Part shown: piece after piece, positions 21,027-29,332 of the stretch | How positions within the stretch are numbered: the first letter of the stretch is position 1 | How the letters are laid out: every line of letters starts with the position of its first letter | Assembly: GCA_910585355.1 (NCBI GenBank) | Contig: CAJUDN010000038.1 | Span: 1 to 29,691 of the forward strand | Reading direction: 5' to 3' | Length of the DNA stretch: 29,691 bases | Source of the DNA: an uncultured Lachnospiraceae bacterium | GTDB lineage: Bacteria; Bacillota_A; Clostridia; Lachnospirales; Lachnospiraceae | Program-made: the position numbers and the translations under genes | The notes under the pieces: model-generated | Told to the model about the DNA's origin: nothing | Databases searched by the model: none | What the model saw: only the letters and a program-made list of their open reading frames with translations

Positions 21027-23273
21027 ATGGGAAAACAAAATGTGGAGATTCTGGCTCCGGCCGGGTCTTATGAGAGTATGGTGGCGGCGGTCAACGCGGG
21101 ATGCGACGCCGTATACATCGGCGGAAGCCGGTTCGGGGCAAGAGCTTATGCTGATAATCTGGACGAGGCAGCTATGATCCGGGCCATTGATTTTATTCAC
21201 CTTCATGGCTGTAAGCTTTATATGACAGTCAATACGCTAATGAAGGAGAAGGAGCTTTCCGAGCTTTCTTCTTACTTAAAGCCCTATTATGAAGCCGGAC
21301 TGGACGCGGTGATCGTGCAGGATCTGGGAGCGTTCACCTATATCCATGAACATTTTCCAAAGCTGCCGCTTCATGTGAGTACACAGATGACAGCGACGGG
21401 AAAATACAGCGCTAGAGATTTAAAGGCCATGGGGGCCGCCCGTGTGGTGCCCGCCAGGGAGTTAAGCCTTTCTGAAATCCGGGAGATAGGCGACGAGACC
21501 GGGATGGAGGTGGAAACCTTTGTCCATGGCGCTCTCTGTTACTGCTATTCCGGCCAGTGCCTGTTTTCCAGCCTGATCGGAGGAAGAAGCGGGAACCGGG
21601 GACGCTGCGCCCAGACCTGCCGTCTGCCTTTTGACGTGGAAAAGAATGGAAAAATACTAAATAAGAGCAGCGAAACATACGTCTTGAGTCTTAAGGACTT
21701 ATGTACTTTGGATATTCTTCCCGATATTCTGGATGCCGGAGTCTGTTCCTTAAAAATTGAAGGGCGGATGAAAAGTCCCAGGTATACGGCCGGAGTGGTG
21801 CGTATTTACAGAAAATATGTAGATCTGTATCTGAGCCGCGGCCGCGGCGGATACCGCGTAGATGCCGCCGACAGAAAAGCGCTTTTGGACCTGTTTGACC
21901 GGGGAGGGCAGTCCGAGGGATATTACAGGCAGCATAACGGCCGGGATATGGTGGTTTTAAAGGAGAAGCCGGCCTTTCGGGAAGCGAACGGGGAGCTCTT
22001 TGACTATCTGGATAAGACCTATGTGAACGCGGTAAAAAAGATCCCCATAAAAGGCGTGGGATACTTTGAGGCAGGGAAGCCCGCAAGGCTTACGGTAAGT
22101 TATGAGCTTGCAAATCCGCCCGGGAAAAGGGCAGAAAAAGCGGCCGGCGCCGCGTCCATTCTTCTATGGGCTGACGGGGATCTGGTGGAGGAAGCGAGAA
22201 GCGCTCCCATGGATGGGGAGCGGATCAAAAAACAGTTAAAAAAGACCGGGGACTCCCCTTTTGTGTTTGAAAAACTGGATGTTACGGTGAAGGGAAATGC
22301 ATTTATTCCGGTCCAGGCCCTGAATCGGATGCGGCGGCAGGTTCTGGAAAATCTGGAAACGGAGATCTGCAGACGATATCGAAGAAAAGCGGAGCCTGAA
22401 GTACCGGATAGGGATGAGACGAAGAACGCGCCGCCCTCTCTGGATGGCAATCTGGAATTTGCGGTCTCCGTTTCCACCATGGACCAGCTTGAGGCCGCCC
22501 TTTCCTTTATGGAAAAAAAGAGCGGGAGGGCCTTCGGAATCTATCTGGCCAGTGAGGAGTTTTCTCCTGACAACTGGAAAAAGCTGGCGGACCGCTGCCA
22601 TAAGGCCGGCGCGTTCTGCTATCTGATGCTGCCGAGAATTTTTCGTTCCGGAACGGAAAAGTATTTTTTAAGGAATCTGGAGACACTGAAGAAAGCGGGC
22701 TTTGACGCTCTTGGCATAGGTTCCATGGAAGAACCAGGATTTTTAAGAGAACAGGGAGTAAATCTCCCCCTGTATTTTGATCACGGCATGTATGCCTTCA
22801 ACCGACTTGCCATGGAAACCATGAAGCAATACGGCGCCAGCCGACTGACAGTGCCGGTGGAGTTAAATTCCAGAGAGATTGCCGGGATGGGCGGGGGCGG
22901 CGAATTGATTGTATACGGATATCTTCCAATGATGATATCGGCCCAGTGTATTCAGAAAACCATGGCAGGATGCAACGGCCAACCGGGCGTTCTGTATCTG
23001 AGGGACCGGAAGGGAAAGCGGTTTCCGGTGAAAAATCAGTGCAGGTTCTGCTTCAATACGATTTACAATGAAAGCCCTTTGTCTCTGAAGGGACTTTCCG
23101 ATGAGGTGAAAAAGCTTTCTTTGAAAGCCTGGCGCCTCAATTTTACCATAGAAGACAATAAGACCACGAAGGAAGTTCTGGAAAGCTTCTATGAAGAATT
23201 TGCAGAAGAAGGGGATAAGGCTTCTCCAGTGGGAAATTTTACCCGCGGGCACTTTAAGCGGGGCGTTGAGTAG
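21027..23273 (+). CDS. U32-family protein, RlhA/TrhP-like with DUF3656-type domain
   Basis: A 748-residue protein of the peptidase U32 family, now known mostly as Fe-S-dependent RNA hydroxylation enzymes (RlhA for 23S rRNA C2501, TrhP for tRNA U34). The TIM-barrel part opens EILAPAGSYESMVAAVNAGC, and the U32 signature ETFVHGALCYCYSGQCLFSS is at 163-182, followed by GRCAQTCR. These cysteines are the likely cluster ligands. The middle (about 390-480) is a DUF3656-like insert. The C-terminal third repeats the barrel type and has CRFCFN. The length is like RlhA (653 in E. coli) plus extra sequence. The start follows AAAGGAG. The SEDS gene begins nine bases after the stop. Confidence 0.85.
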   Translation: MGKQNVEILAPAGSYESMVAAVNAGCDAVYIGGSRFGARAYADNLDEAAMIRAIDFIHLHGCKLYMTVNTLMKEKELSELSSYLKPYYEAGLDAVIVQDLGAFTYIHEHFPKLPLHVSTQMTATGKYSARDLKAMGAARVVPARELSLSEIREIGDETGMEVETFVHGALCYCYSGQCLFSSLIGGRSGNRGRCAQTCRLPFDVEKNGKILNKSSETYVLSLKDLCTLDILPDILDAGVCSLKIEGRMKSPRYTAGVVRIYRKYVDLYLSRGRGGYRVDAADRKALLDLFDRGGQSEGYYRQHNGRDMVVLKEKPAFREANGELFDYLDKTYVNAVKKIPIKGVGYFEAGKPARLTVSYELANPPGKRAEKAAGAASILLWADGDLVEEARSAPMDGERIKKQLKKTGDSPFVFEKLDVTVKGNAFIPVQALNRMRRQVLENLETEICRRYRRKAEPEVPDRDETKNAPPSLDGNLEFAVSVSTMDQLEAALSFMEKKSGRAFGIYLASEEFSPDNWKKLADRCHKAGAFCYLMLPRIFRSGTEKYFLRNLETLKKAGFDALGIGSMEEPGFLREQGVNLPLYFDHGMYAFNRLAMETMKQYGASRLTVPVELNSREIAGMGGGGELIVYGYLPMMISAQCIQKTMAGCNGQPGVLYLRDRKGKRFPVKNQCRFCFNTIYNESPLSLKGLSDEVKKLSLKAWRLNFTIEDNKTTKEVLESFYEEFAEEGDKASPVGNFTRGHFKRGVE

Positions 23274-23281
23274 GTGAGACT

Positions 23282-24610
23282 GTGACAACTTTGATAGCGG
23301 GAATCTCCAGATATCTGATGATTCTGCTGATTGCTTTATACACATATTACAATTTCCGGTTTTTTTCCATGAAAGACGGGGAGGGGAGAAACCGCGCCTG
23401 CGGCCGGCAGCTTGTCTGTATGTTCATGCTGCATTTTCTGGCGAATCTGGTGATTGTATTAAATACCGGCTCGGAAACTCTGATGCTGTTTTACGGAGTC
23501 CAGGTGGTGTTTTTCCTGTGCTATCTTTTCCTGTACCGTTCTTTCTATAAAAATGCCTCACGGCTGCTTGTTAATAACGCCTGCATGCTCCTTTGCACCA
23601 GCTTTATTATTCTTACCAGGCTGAACCCTGAAAGGGCCATGCGTCAGTTTGCCATTGTGGCCGTGTCCGCCGTGGCCACCTTTATTATCCCCTTTATCAT
23701 TGACAGGATGTGGCAGCTTGCGCGGTTTCCATGGCTGTATGCCATCCCCGGAATCGTACTCCTTCTGGCAGTGTGCACGGCGGGAACCACTTCCTATGGG
23801 GCGAAGCTTTTCCTGACCATTGCTGGTATCTCCCTACAGCCGTCGGAATTTGTGAAAATCAGCTTTGTATTTTTCGCCGCCGCCATGTTTTACCGGTCCA
23901 CAGAATTTAAAAATGTGGCGGTGACGACGGCTGTGGCAGCCGCTCATGTGTTGATTCTGGCTCTTTCAAAAGATCTGGGAAGTGCGCTTATTTATTTTGT
24001 CTCATATCTTATGATGCTGTTCGTGGCCACCTCCAGCTGGATTTATCTGGGACTGGGGACGGGAAGCGGCATTCTGGCGGCCATGGTCTCTTATAAGCTT
24101 TTCGCTCATGTGAGACGGAGGGTGGAGGCCTGGCGGGACCCCTGGTCCGACGTGGCGGATAAGGGCTATCAGGTGGCTCAGGCTCTGTTTGCCGTCGGAT
24201 GCGGAGGATGGTTCGGCATGGGACTTTACCAGGGGATGCCGGAAAAAATTCCGGTGGTGGATATGGACTTTATTTTTGCGGCAATTTCTGAGGAGCTGGG
24301 CGGAATTTATGCCCTGTGTATTCTTTTCATCTGCCTGGGCTGCTTTCTGCAGTTCATGTTGATTGCCGTTAAAATGCAGGCCATGTTTTATAAGCTGATT
24401 GCCTTTGGACTTGGAACCATGTACATTACCCAGGTGTTCCTGACCATAGGCGGCGTTACCAAATTCATCCCTTCCACAGGAGTGACTCTGCCCTTTGTCA
24501 GCTATGGCGGAAGCTCTGCCCTGTCCACGTTTCTTGTATTCAATATTATCCAGGGACTTTACATTTTAAAACGAGGAGAGGAGGAAGAGGATGAAAAAGG
24601 GGAAGCCTAA
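23282..24610 (+). CDS. SEDS peptidoglycan glycosyltransferase (FtsW/RodA/SpoVE family)
   Basis: A 442-residue integral membrane protein with about ten to twelve membrane segments that polymerises lipid II. Family hallmarks are ISLQPSEFVKI, KDLGSALIYF, the periplasmic VVDMDFIFAAISEELGG with the conserved acidic residue, and TGVTLPFVSYGGSS near the end. The GTG start at 23282 follows AGGTGAG, nine bases after the U32 stop. Its last 20 bases overlap the class B PBP gene, its likely partner. The pair resembles the RodA-PbpA type of clostridia and actinobacteria; the sequence does not decide between elongation, division and sporulation. Confidence 0.9.
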   Translation: MTTLIAGISRYLMILLIALYTYYNFRFFSMKDGEGRNRACGRQLVCMFMLHFLANLVIVLNTGSETLMLFYGVQVVFFLCYLFLYRSFYKNASRLLVNNACMLLCTSFIILTRLNPERAMRQFAIVAVSAVATFIIPFIIDRMWQLARFPWLYAIPGIVLLLAVCTAGTTSYGAKLFLTIAGISLQPSEFVKISFVFFAAAMFYRSTEFKNVAVTTAVAAAHVLILALSKDLGSALIYFVSYLMMLFVATSSWIYLGLGTGSGILAAMVSYKLFAHVRRRVEAWRDPWSDVADKGYQVAQALFAVGCGGWFGMGLYQGMPEKIPVVDMDFIFAAISEELGGIYALCILFICLGCFLQFMLIAVKMQAMFYKLIAFGLGTMYITQVFLTIGGVTKFIPSTGVTLPFVSYGGSSALSTFLVFNIIQGLYILKRGEEEEDEKGEA

Positions 24611-26018
24611 TCCGAAGGCCAATAGAAACATCCTCTGGTTTGTTTACGGGGTTGTGGGAGTATTTCTCTGTATGAGCCTGTACTTAGCCTATTTCATTTT
24701 TGCTGAAAGCGAAGACATCATAAATAATCCCTATAATGCCAGAATAAACGGAATGGAGAAACGGGTGATCCGGGGAAAAATACTTGCTGATGACGGAGCC
24801 GTGCTGGCGGAAACCCTGGTATCTGAAGACGGGACGGAGACCAGAAGCTATCCCAAGGGGCAGCAATTCGCCCATGTGGTGGGATATTCCACTGTGGGAA
24901 AGACGGGAATTGAATCCCTGGCCAATTTCTATCTGGTGAACTCTCATGTGAACCTGATGGAAAAGGTCGTGAATGAACTTTCTGATCAAAAAAACATCGG
25001 AGATAACGTGGTGACCACCTTAAATAGCGAGCTCCAGACCATCGCTTATGAGGCCCTGGGAGACAGGCGGGGGGCGGTTGTCGCCATGGAACCGGACACG
25101 GGAAAGGTTCTGGCCATGGTGTCAAAGCCGGCCTTTAACCCCAATACAGCGGCATCCCAGTGGGATGAGCTGGTAAGCGGGGATGGTTCTGAAGCGCTTC
25201 TTTTAAACAGAGCAACCCAGGGGCTTTATCCGCCTGGATCGACCTTTAAGATCGTCACCGCTCTGGAATACATGAGGGAGAATCAGGGGACCTATCCCGG
25301 CTACCAATTCTCCTGTGACGGTATCTATGAATATGAATCCTTCAAAATTCAGTGTTATCATAAAACTGCCCATGGGGACCAGGATTTCGGACTGGCCTTT
25401 GCCAACTCCTGCAACGGAGCATTTTCCTCCCTGGGCCTTTCCCTGGATTTAAAGGAACTTAAAAGTTTATCAGAACAGCTTTTATTTAACAGGGAGCTGC
25501 CTGTTTCTCTTCCGTATAACAGGAGCATTTATCAGATGGGAGAGAACGCGGGCACCTGGGAGATTTTTCAGACAGCCATAGGCCAGGGCGGGACCCTTGT
25601 GACGCCCATGCACAATCTTTTAGTGATGTCGGCCATTGCCAACGGCGGGATTCTCATGACCCCCTATTTCATTGATCATGTGGAAAATACGGGGGGACAG
25701 ACCGTGAAGAAATTTATGCCGTCTGTCTGCGGGGAGCTGATGGTGGCCAACGAATCCGCTGCCCTCACAGGGCTTTTAAAACAGGTAGTGACCGAGGGGA
25801 CTGGTTCGGCGCTTCTGACAGACGCTTACACGGCGGCTGGAAAAACAGGATCCGCGGAGTTTGAGACCGGGAGAGAGACTCATGCCTGGTTTGTGGGATT
25901 TGCCCCGGCAGAAAATCCCAAAATTGCTGTCTGTGTGATTGTAGAGGAGGGCGGTTCCGGTGGAAAGGCTGCGGCCCCCATCGCGAGAAAACTTTTTGAC
26001 GCCTGGCTGGCTCCGTAG
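24591..26018 (+). CDS. Class B penicillin-binding protein (transpeptidase)
   Basis: A 475-residue single-pass transpeptidase that cross-links peptidoglycan outside the membrane. The membrane anchor is at about 13-38, a short non-catalytic domain follows, and the transpeptidase domain has SxxK (S217TFK220), SxN (S273CN275) and KTG (K418TGS). It is shorter than most class B PBPs (about 550-700), because the pedestal is reduced, as in PbpA-type partners of SEDS proteins. GGAGGAAGAGG inside the SEDS gene is the ribosome site. The 20-base overlap indicates coupled translation. An R2 repeat starts at the G of its TAG stop. Confidence 0.92.
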   Translation: MKKGKPNPKANRNILWFVYGVVGVFLCMSLYLAYFIFAESEDIINNPYNARINGMEKRVIRGKILADDGAVLAETLVSEDGTETRSYPKGQQFAHVVGYSTVGKTGIESLANFYLVNSHVNLMEKVVNELSDQKNIGDNVVTTLNSELQTIAYEALGDRRGAVVAMEPDTGKVLAMVSKPAFNPNTAASQWDELVSGDGSEALLLNRATQGLYPPGSTFKIVTALEYMRENQGTYPGYQFSCDGIYEYESFKIQCYHKTAHGDQDFGLAFANSCNGAFSSLGLSLDLKELKSLSEQLLFNRELPVSLPYNRSIYQMGENAGTWEIFQTAIGQGGTLVTPMHNLLVMSAIANGGILMTPYFIDHVENTGGQTVKKFMPSVCGELMVANESAALTGLLKQVVTEGTGSALLTDAYTAAGKTGSAEFETGRETHAWFVGFAPAENPKIAVCVIVEEGGSGGKAAAPIARKLFDAWLAP

Positions 26019-26200
26019 TTACTGCTCACTCCATGGTTAATCACTCCGCTTATTGACCGGGAGGGGGCATCTTCTTGCCCGCATACCGCGGACAAGAAGC
26101 ATCGGGCGTTCACCCGATGTGGAAAAACGGATAAAATCAGTCTTACAAGCAAGCTTGACGCCTGTTTTTATCCATTTTTCCCCGCCCCGTGAATTGTAAC
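26018..26200 (+). repeat. R2 repeat, copy A left unit (183 bp, structured)
   Basis: The ends are GTTACTGCTCAC and GTGAATTGTAAC. Inside are three hairpins: P1 26071-26099 (CTTCTTG/CAAGAAG), P2 26100-26119 (CATCGGG/CCCGATG) and P3 26121-26181, a long stem of GGAAAAA/TTTTTCC, GGATAAAA/TTTTATCC and CAAGC/GCTTG. It begins at the stop codon of the PBP gene. Confidence 0.8.
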
Positions 26201-26270
26201 GTAAAAATATATGGAACCCCAGAAGAAAATCGTATTTTCTTTTGGGCAGTACCGTGATAGAATAAAAGTG
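26201..26270 (+). promoter_or_regulatory. Spacer between R2 units with hairpin and possible promoter
   Basis: CCCAGAAGAAAAT and ATTTTCTTTTGGG pair around CGT (26218-26246), and outer bases extend the stem. A weak extended -10 promoter, TTTTCT (26235-26240), 17 bases, TAGAAT (26258-26263) with TGA before it, points toward galE. No better galE promoter is visible. Confidence 0.4.
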
Positions 26271-26332
26271 GTAACAGTTCACGGGGCGGGGAAAAACGGA
26301 TAAGAAGATGCCCCCCTCCCGCGAACAGTAAC
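26271..26332 (-). repeat. R2 repeat, copy A right unit (62 bp short form, inverted)
   Basis: In reverse it reads GTTACTGTTCGCGGGAGGGG at one end and CCCCGCCCCGTGAACTGTTA at the other. Its ends are those of the left unit, with GGGGGCATCTTCTT joined directly to ATCC and without the P1-P3 interior. It lies in inverted orientation to the left unit, so 26018-26332 is one large imperfect inverted repeat. Confidence 0.8.
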
Positions 26333-26366
26333 GAAAAGTGCTGAAAAAGCATCTTGTGTAAAAATG

Positions 26367-26406
26367 TACGGCCGTATGCCGAAACCGTTCAGGAGATATC
26401 TGAACG
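26367..26406 (+). promoter_or_regulatory. Palindromes upstream of galE
   Basis: TACGGCCGTA (26367-26376) is a perfect 10-base palindrome. CGTTCAG (26386-26392) and CTGAACG (26400-26406) form a perfect 7-bp stem around GAGATAT. They lie 35-75 bases before the start of galE and may be operators or leader hairpins. Confidence 0.35.
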
Positions 26407-26441
26407 ATTACCATTTTTTATGAGAAAGAGAGGCAGGAATT

Positions 26442-27455
26442 ATGAGAATTTTAGTTACCGGAGGCGCCGGTTATATTGGAAGCCATACATGCCTGGAACT
26501 TTTAAACCAGGGACATGAAGTCGTTGTTTTTGATAACTTAAGCAACGCTTCGGAAGAATCCTTAAACAGGGTAAAAAAGCTTACCGGAAAAGATCTTGTC
26601 TTTTATAAAGCGGATATGCTGGATCGGGATGCCCTGGAAAAAATCTTTGTGAAGGAAAAAATTGACGCTGTGATTCATTTTGCAGGTTTAAAGGCCGTAG
26701 GCGAGTCAGTGGCCAAGCCTCTGGAATATTATTATAATAACATCACAGGGACCCTGGTTCTCTGCGATGTGATGAGAAAGCATGGAGTAAAAAAGATTAT
26801 CTTCAGCTCCTCTGCCACAGTTTATGGAGATCCGGCCTTTGTTCCGATTACTGAGGAATGCCCCAAGGGACAGTGCACGAACCCTTACGGGCAGACAAAG
26901 AGCATGCTGGAGCAGATTCTTACGGATATCCAGAAGGCGGATCCGGAGTGGAGCGTAATCCTTCTGCGTTACTTTAACCCGGTGGGCGCCCACGAAAGCG
27001 GCATGATAGGGGAAGACCCGGCAGGAATTCCAAACAACCTGACTCCTTATATAACGCAGGTTGCCGTAGGAAAATTGAAGGAAGTGGGCGTATTCGGAAA
27101 CGATTATGATACGCCCGACGGAACAGGGGTCCGCGACTATATCCATGTGATGGACTTAGCGGAAGGCCATGTGAAAGCCCTAAAGAAATTTGAGGATGAT
27201 CCGGCTGTATATATTTACAATCTGGGAACCGGACAGGGATACAGCGTTCTCGATATGATTCATGCTTTTTCCAGGGCCGTCGGGAAGGAAATTCCCTATG
27301 TGATAAAGCCGAGGCGCGCCGGAGATATTGCCGCCTGCTATGCGGATCCCGCAAAGGCCAAAAGAGAGCTGGGCTGGGAGGCCAGAAGAGGTATTGATGA
27401 GATGTGCGCCGACGGATGGAGATGGCAGTCTCAGAATCCCAACGGCTACAGGTAA
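26442..27455 (+). CDS. galE: UDP-glucose 4-epimerase
   Basis: A 337-residue extended short-chain dehydrogenase that interconverts UDP-glucose and UDP-galactose using tightly bound NAD+, in the Leloir pathway and in making galactose for surface polymers. The NAD-binding motif is TGGAGYIGSH (6-15), the catalytic triad is S124 in SSSATVYGD and Y149-xxx-K153 (PYGQTK), and the typical C-terminus has RAGDIAACYADPAKA and ELGW. Its length is normal. GAGGCAGG lies before the ATG. No galK or galT is adjacent. It is flanked on both sides by R2 repeats. Confidence 0.96.
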   Translation: MRILVTGGAGYIGSHTCLELLNQGHEVVVFDNLSNASEESLNRVKKLTGKDLVFYKADMLDRDALEKIFVKEKIDAVIHFAGLKAVGESVAKPLEYYYNNITGTLVLCDVMRKHGVKKIIFSSSATVYGDPAFVPITEECPKGQCTNPYGQTKSMLEQILTDIQKADPEWSVILLRYFNPVGAHESGMIGEDPAGIPNNLTPYITQVAVGKLKEVGVFGNDYDTPDGTGVRDYIHVMDLAEGHVKALKKFEDDPAVYIYNLGTGQGYSVLDMIHAFSRAVGKEIPYVIKPRRAGDIAACYADPAKAKRELGWEARRGIDEMCADGWRWQSQNPNGYR

Positions 27456-27459
27456 ACCA

Positions 27460-27608
27460 TTACAGTTAAAGGGGGCATCTTCTTGTCCGTCTTAAGACGG
27501 ACAAGAAGCATCAAGCGTTCGCCCGATTGTAAAACCTGCCGAAAAATGCCTTACAAGCGGGCTTGGTGTCTATTTTCGTCAGATTTTACCCGCCCCTGTG
27601 AACGGTAA
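27460..27608 (+). repeat. R2 repeat, copy B (149 bp, structured)
   Basis: It begins TTACAGTT five bases after the galE stop and ends GTGAACGGTAA. P1 at 27479-27508 is a perfect 30-base palindrome (15-bp stem) starting CTTCTTGTCCGTCTT. P3 at 27529-27589 pairs GTAAAA/TTTTAC, CGAAAA/TTTTCG and CAAGC/GCTTG with the same layout as copy A but different bases. Confidence 0.8.
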
Positions 27609-27621
27609 AGACAAACTATAG

Positions 27622-27650
27622 TTGCAATTATCCTTAAAAAGAAGTATACT
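27622..27650 (+). promoter_or_regulatory. Promoter of the second NUDIX gene
   Basis: TTGCAA (27622-27627), a 17-base spacer and TATACT (27645-27650). It begins 14 bases after the R2 repeat. The 60-base leader has a hairpin AAGGGTAT/ATGCCCTT just before the ribosome site. Confidence 0.65.
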
Positions 27651-27717
27651 GGTTTCAACGTACAATACACACCAAAAGGGTATGGACTTTAGATGCCCTT
27701 CATCAGGAGGAATTGCA

Positions 27718-28170
27718 ATGATAGAAGCAACGAGCTGTGGCGGTGTGGTTATATTTCGAGGTAAAATTCTTGTACTTTATAAAAATTATAAAAATAAGTA
27801 TGAAGGATGGGTTTTGCCGAAAGGAACTGTGGAACCAGGTGAGGAGTTTAAGGAAACCGCCCTCAGGGAAGTAAAGGAAGAAACCGGTGTTTCAGCTTCG
27901 ATCATTAAATATATCGGAAAAAGCCAGTATTCCTTCAATACCCCTCAGGATACGGTGGAAAAAGACGTACACTGGTATCTGATGATGGCGGACAGTTATT
28001 ATAGTAAACCACAACGTGAGGAATACTTCGTGGACTCCGGTTACTACAAATTTTATGAGGCCTACCATCTTCTGAAATTTTCCAATGAAAAACAGATTCT
28101 GGAAAAGGCCTATAACGAGTATCTGGATCTAAAGCGGAGCAACCTCTGGGGAAACCGTAAATATTTTTAA
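27718..28170 (+). CDS. NUDIX hydrolase
   Basis: A 150-residue minimal NUDIX protein. The box is at 36-58: G36 TVEPG E42, then R50 E51 V K E54 E55 T G57 V. The preceding strand is SCGGVVIFRGKILVL and the LPKG motif lies just before the box, as in diadenosine-polyphosphate or (di)nucleotide hydrolases of the MutT/Ap4A type. The C-terminal third, from about residue 112, is a helical tail that ends GNRKYF. The ATG at 27718 has CAGGAGG at seven bases; the longer reading from 27622 begins inside the -35 box. It ends at a textbook terminator. The substrate is unknown. Confidence 0.9.
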   Translation: MIEATSCGGVVIFRGKILVLYKNYKNKYEGWVLPKGTVEPGEEFKETALREVKEETGVSASIIKYIGKSQYSFNTPQDTVEKDVHWYLMMADSYYSKPQREEYFVDSGYYKFYEAYHLLKFSNEKQILEKAYNEYLDLKRSNLWGNRKYF

Positions 28171-28179
28171 ACAGCGATT

Positions 28180-28205
28180 AAAAACCCTTGGAAACAAGGG
28201 TTTTT
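28180..28205 (+). terminator. Intrinsic terminator after the second NUDIX gene
   Basis: AAAAACCCTTG and CAAGGGTTTTT form a perfect 11-bp stem around a GAAA tetraloop. It has A and T flanks, so it works on both strands. Confidence 0.92.
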
Positions 28206-28246
28206 ATGTTCGTTCTGCTATATGATGAAAGGGGGAAGAGAGAATT

Positions 28247-29059
28247 ATGAAAATCATTGACGCACATCTTCACTTTTGTCCGGAATACCCTCATTTTGAC
28301 GCCCTGGCCAGACAGGCAGGCCATGAAAATACCGAGAATCACTTAAAAGAACAGTATGAGGCCCTGGACGTTGTCTGCGGAATCGTCATGGGAAACCGCA
28401 GCATGAAAGCCGAAGACCATGTATATCCGGAATTTCTGCGCTACTGTATCGGCATAGACAGGACGTGTCTGCATAACTGCTCCATGGGAGATGCCTGCGG
28501 GCTTTTGGAGGAAAACCTAAGACGAAGGGAGTGCACGGGAATTAAACTGTATCCGGGATACAACAAATATTATATTACGGATCCCATCTATGAACCGGTG
28601 TATGAGCTGGCGGAAAAGTACCAGAAGCCTGTGGCGGTGCATATGGGACAGACTGCCGGATCCAGGGCTTATTTAAAGTACAGCCATCCGCTTACCATGG
28701 ACGAGGCGGCGGTACGCCACCCCGGGGTTCAATTTGTTATGTGCCATTTTGGAAATCCCTGGCTTATGGACGCGGCGGCGGTGGTGGAGAAAAATGAGAA
28801 TGTGGCGGCGGATCTTTCCGGGCTTTTGGAGGGCAAAGTGAACTTTCCAAGTCTTTTAGAGAAGCAGAGAGGGTATCTGGAGACTTTAAGAACCTGGATT
28901 TCCTACTGTGACTGCTATGAAAAGTTCATGTTCGGCACCGACTGGCCTTTAGCCAATTACGGAGATTATATTGCGTTTACCAAATGGTTGATTCCGGAAG
29001 AACACTGGGAATATGTGTTCTATAAAAACGCGGAAGCCATATATAAACTGAAATTTTAA
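28247..29059 (+). CDS. Amidohydrolase family protein (COG2159 type)
   Basis: A 270-residue TIM-barrel metal hydrolase or decarboxylase of the amidohydrolase-2 type. The ligands are IDAHLHF (H7, H9), a His in VAVHMGQ, a His in VMCHFGNPW and the Asp in FGTDWPLANY, the usual set. The substrate is not evident; family members include decarboxylases of aromatic acids and lactone or amide hydrolases. GGGGGAAGAG precedes the ATG, 41 bases after the terminator of the previous gene. No promoter with a good -35 is seen in that gap, so it may be read through from the NUDIX gene or use a weak promoter. Confidence 0.82.
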   Translation: MKIIDAHLHFCPEYPHFDALARQAGHENTENHLKEQYEALDVVCGIVMGNRSMKAEDHVYPEFLRYCIGIDRTCLHNCSMGDACGLLEENLRRRECTGIKLYPGYNKYYITDPIYEPVYELAEKYQKPVAVHMGQTAGSRAYLKYSHPLTMDEAAVRHPGVQFVMCHFGNPWLMDAAAVVEKNENVAADLSGLLEGKVNFPSLLEKQRGYLETLRTWISYCDCYEKFMFGTDWPLANYGDYIAFTKWLIPEEHWEYVFYKNAEAIYKLKF

Positions 29060-29085
29060 CATATAGAGCCAGCCGGAGCATTCGC

Positions 29086-29180
29086 AACGGCAGAGCGTGT
29101 TCCCTGCGCTGACCGTACAAAAACGTATATAGACGAAATCCGCCGGGGTTCCCAACGATGTAGTGTTGAGATCTGCCGTT
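29086..29180 (+). repeat. Inverted-repeat segment AACGGCAGA...TCTGCCGTT
   Basis: Nine bases at 29086-29094 pair perfectly with 29172-29180, across 77 bases that contain no ORF. It resembles a small terminal-inverted-repeat element, but no second copy is in this window. Confidence 0.35.
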
Positions 29181-29237
29181 TTGTGATAATCTATGCTTTA
29201 ACGCGTTGAATTCATGCGTATTTAAAGTTATATAAGA

Positions 29238-29266
29238 TTGACGCGAGAGCATTTTTGTAGTACAAT
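29238..29266 (+). promoter_or_regulatory. Promoter of the binding-lipoprotein gene
   Basis: TTGACG (29238-29243), a 17-base spacer and TACAAT (29261-29266), about 65 bases before the start. No T-box or known riboswitch motif was seen in the leader. Confidence 0.65.
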
Positions 29267-29332
29267 GAGTTCGGAGTTAAAAGAACTTTTGATTCCAACA
29301 TCATATCATTTCATTTAGAGGAGAAAAGTATT

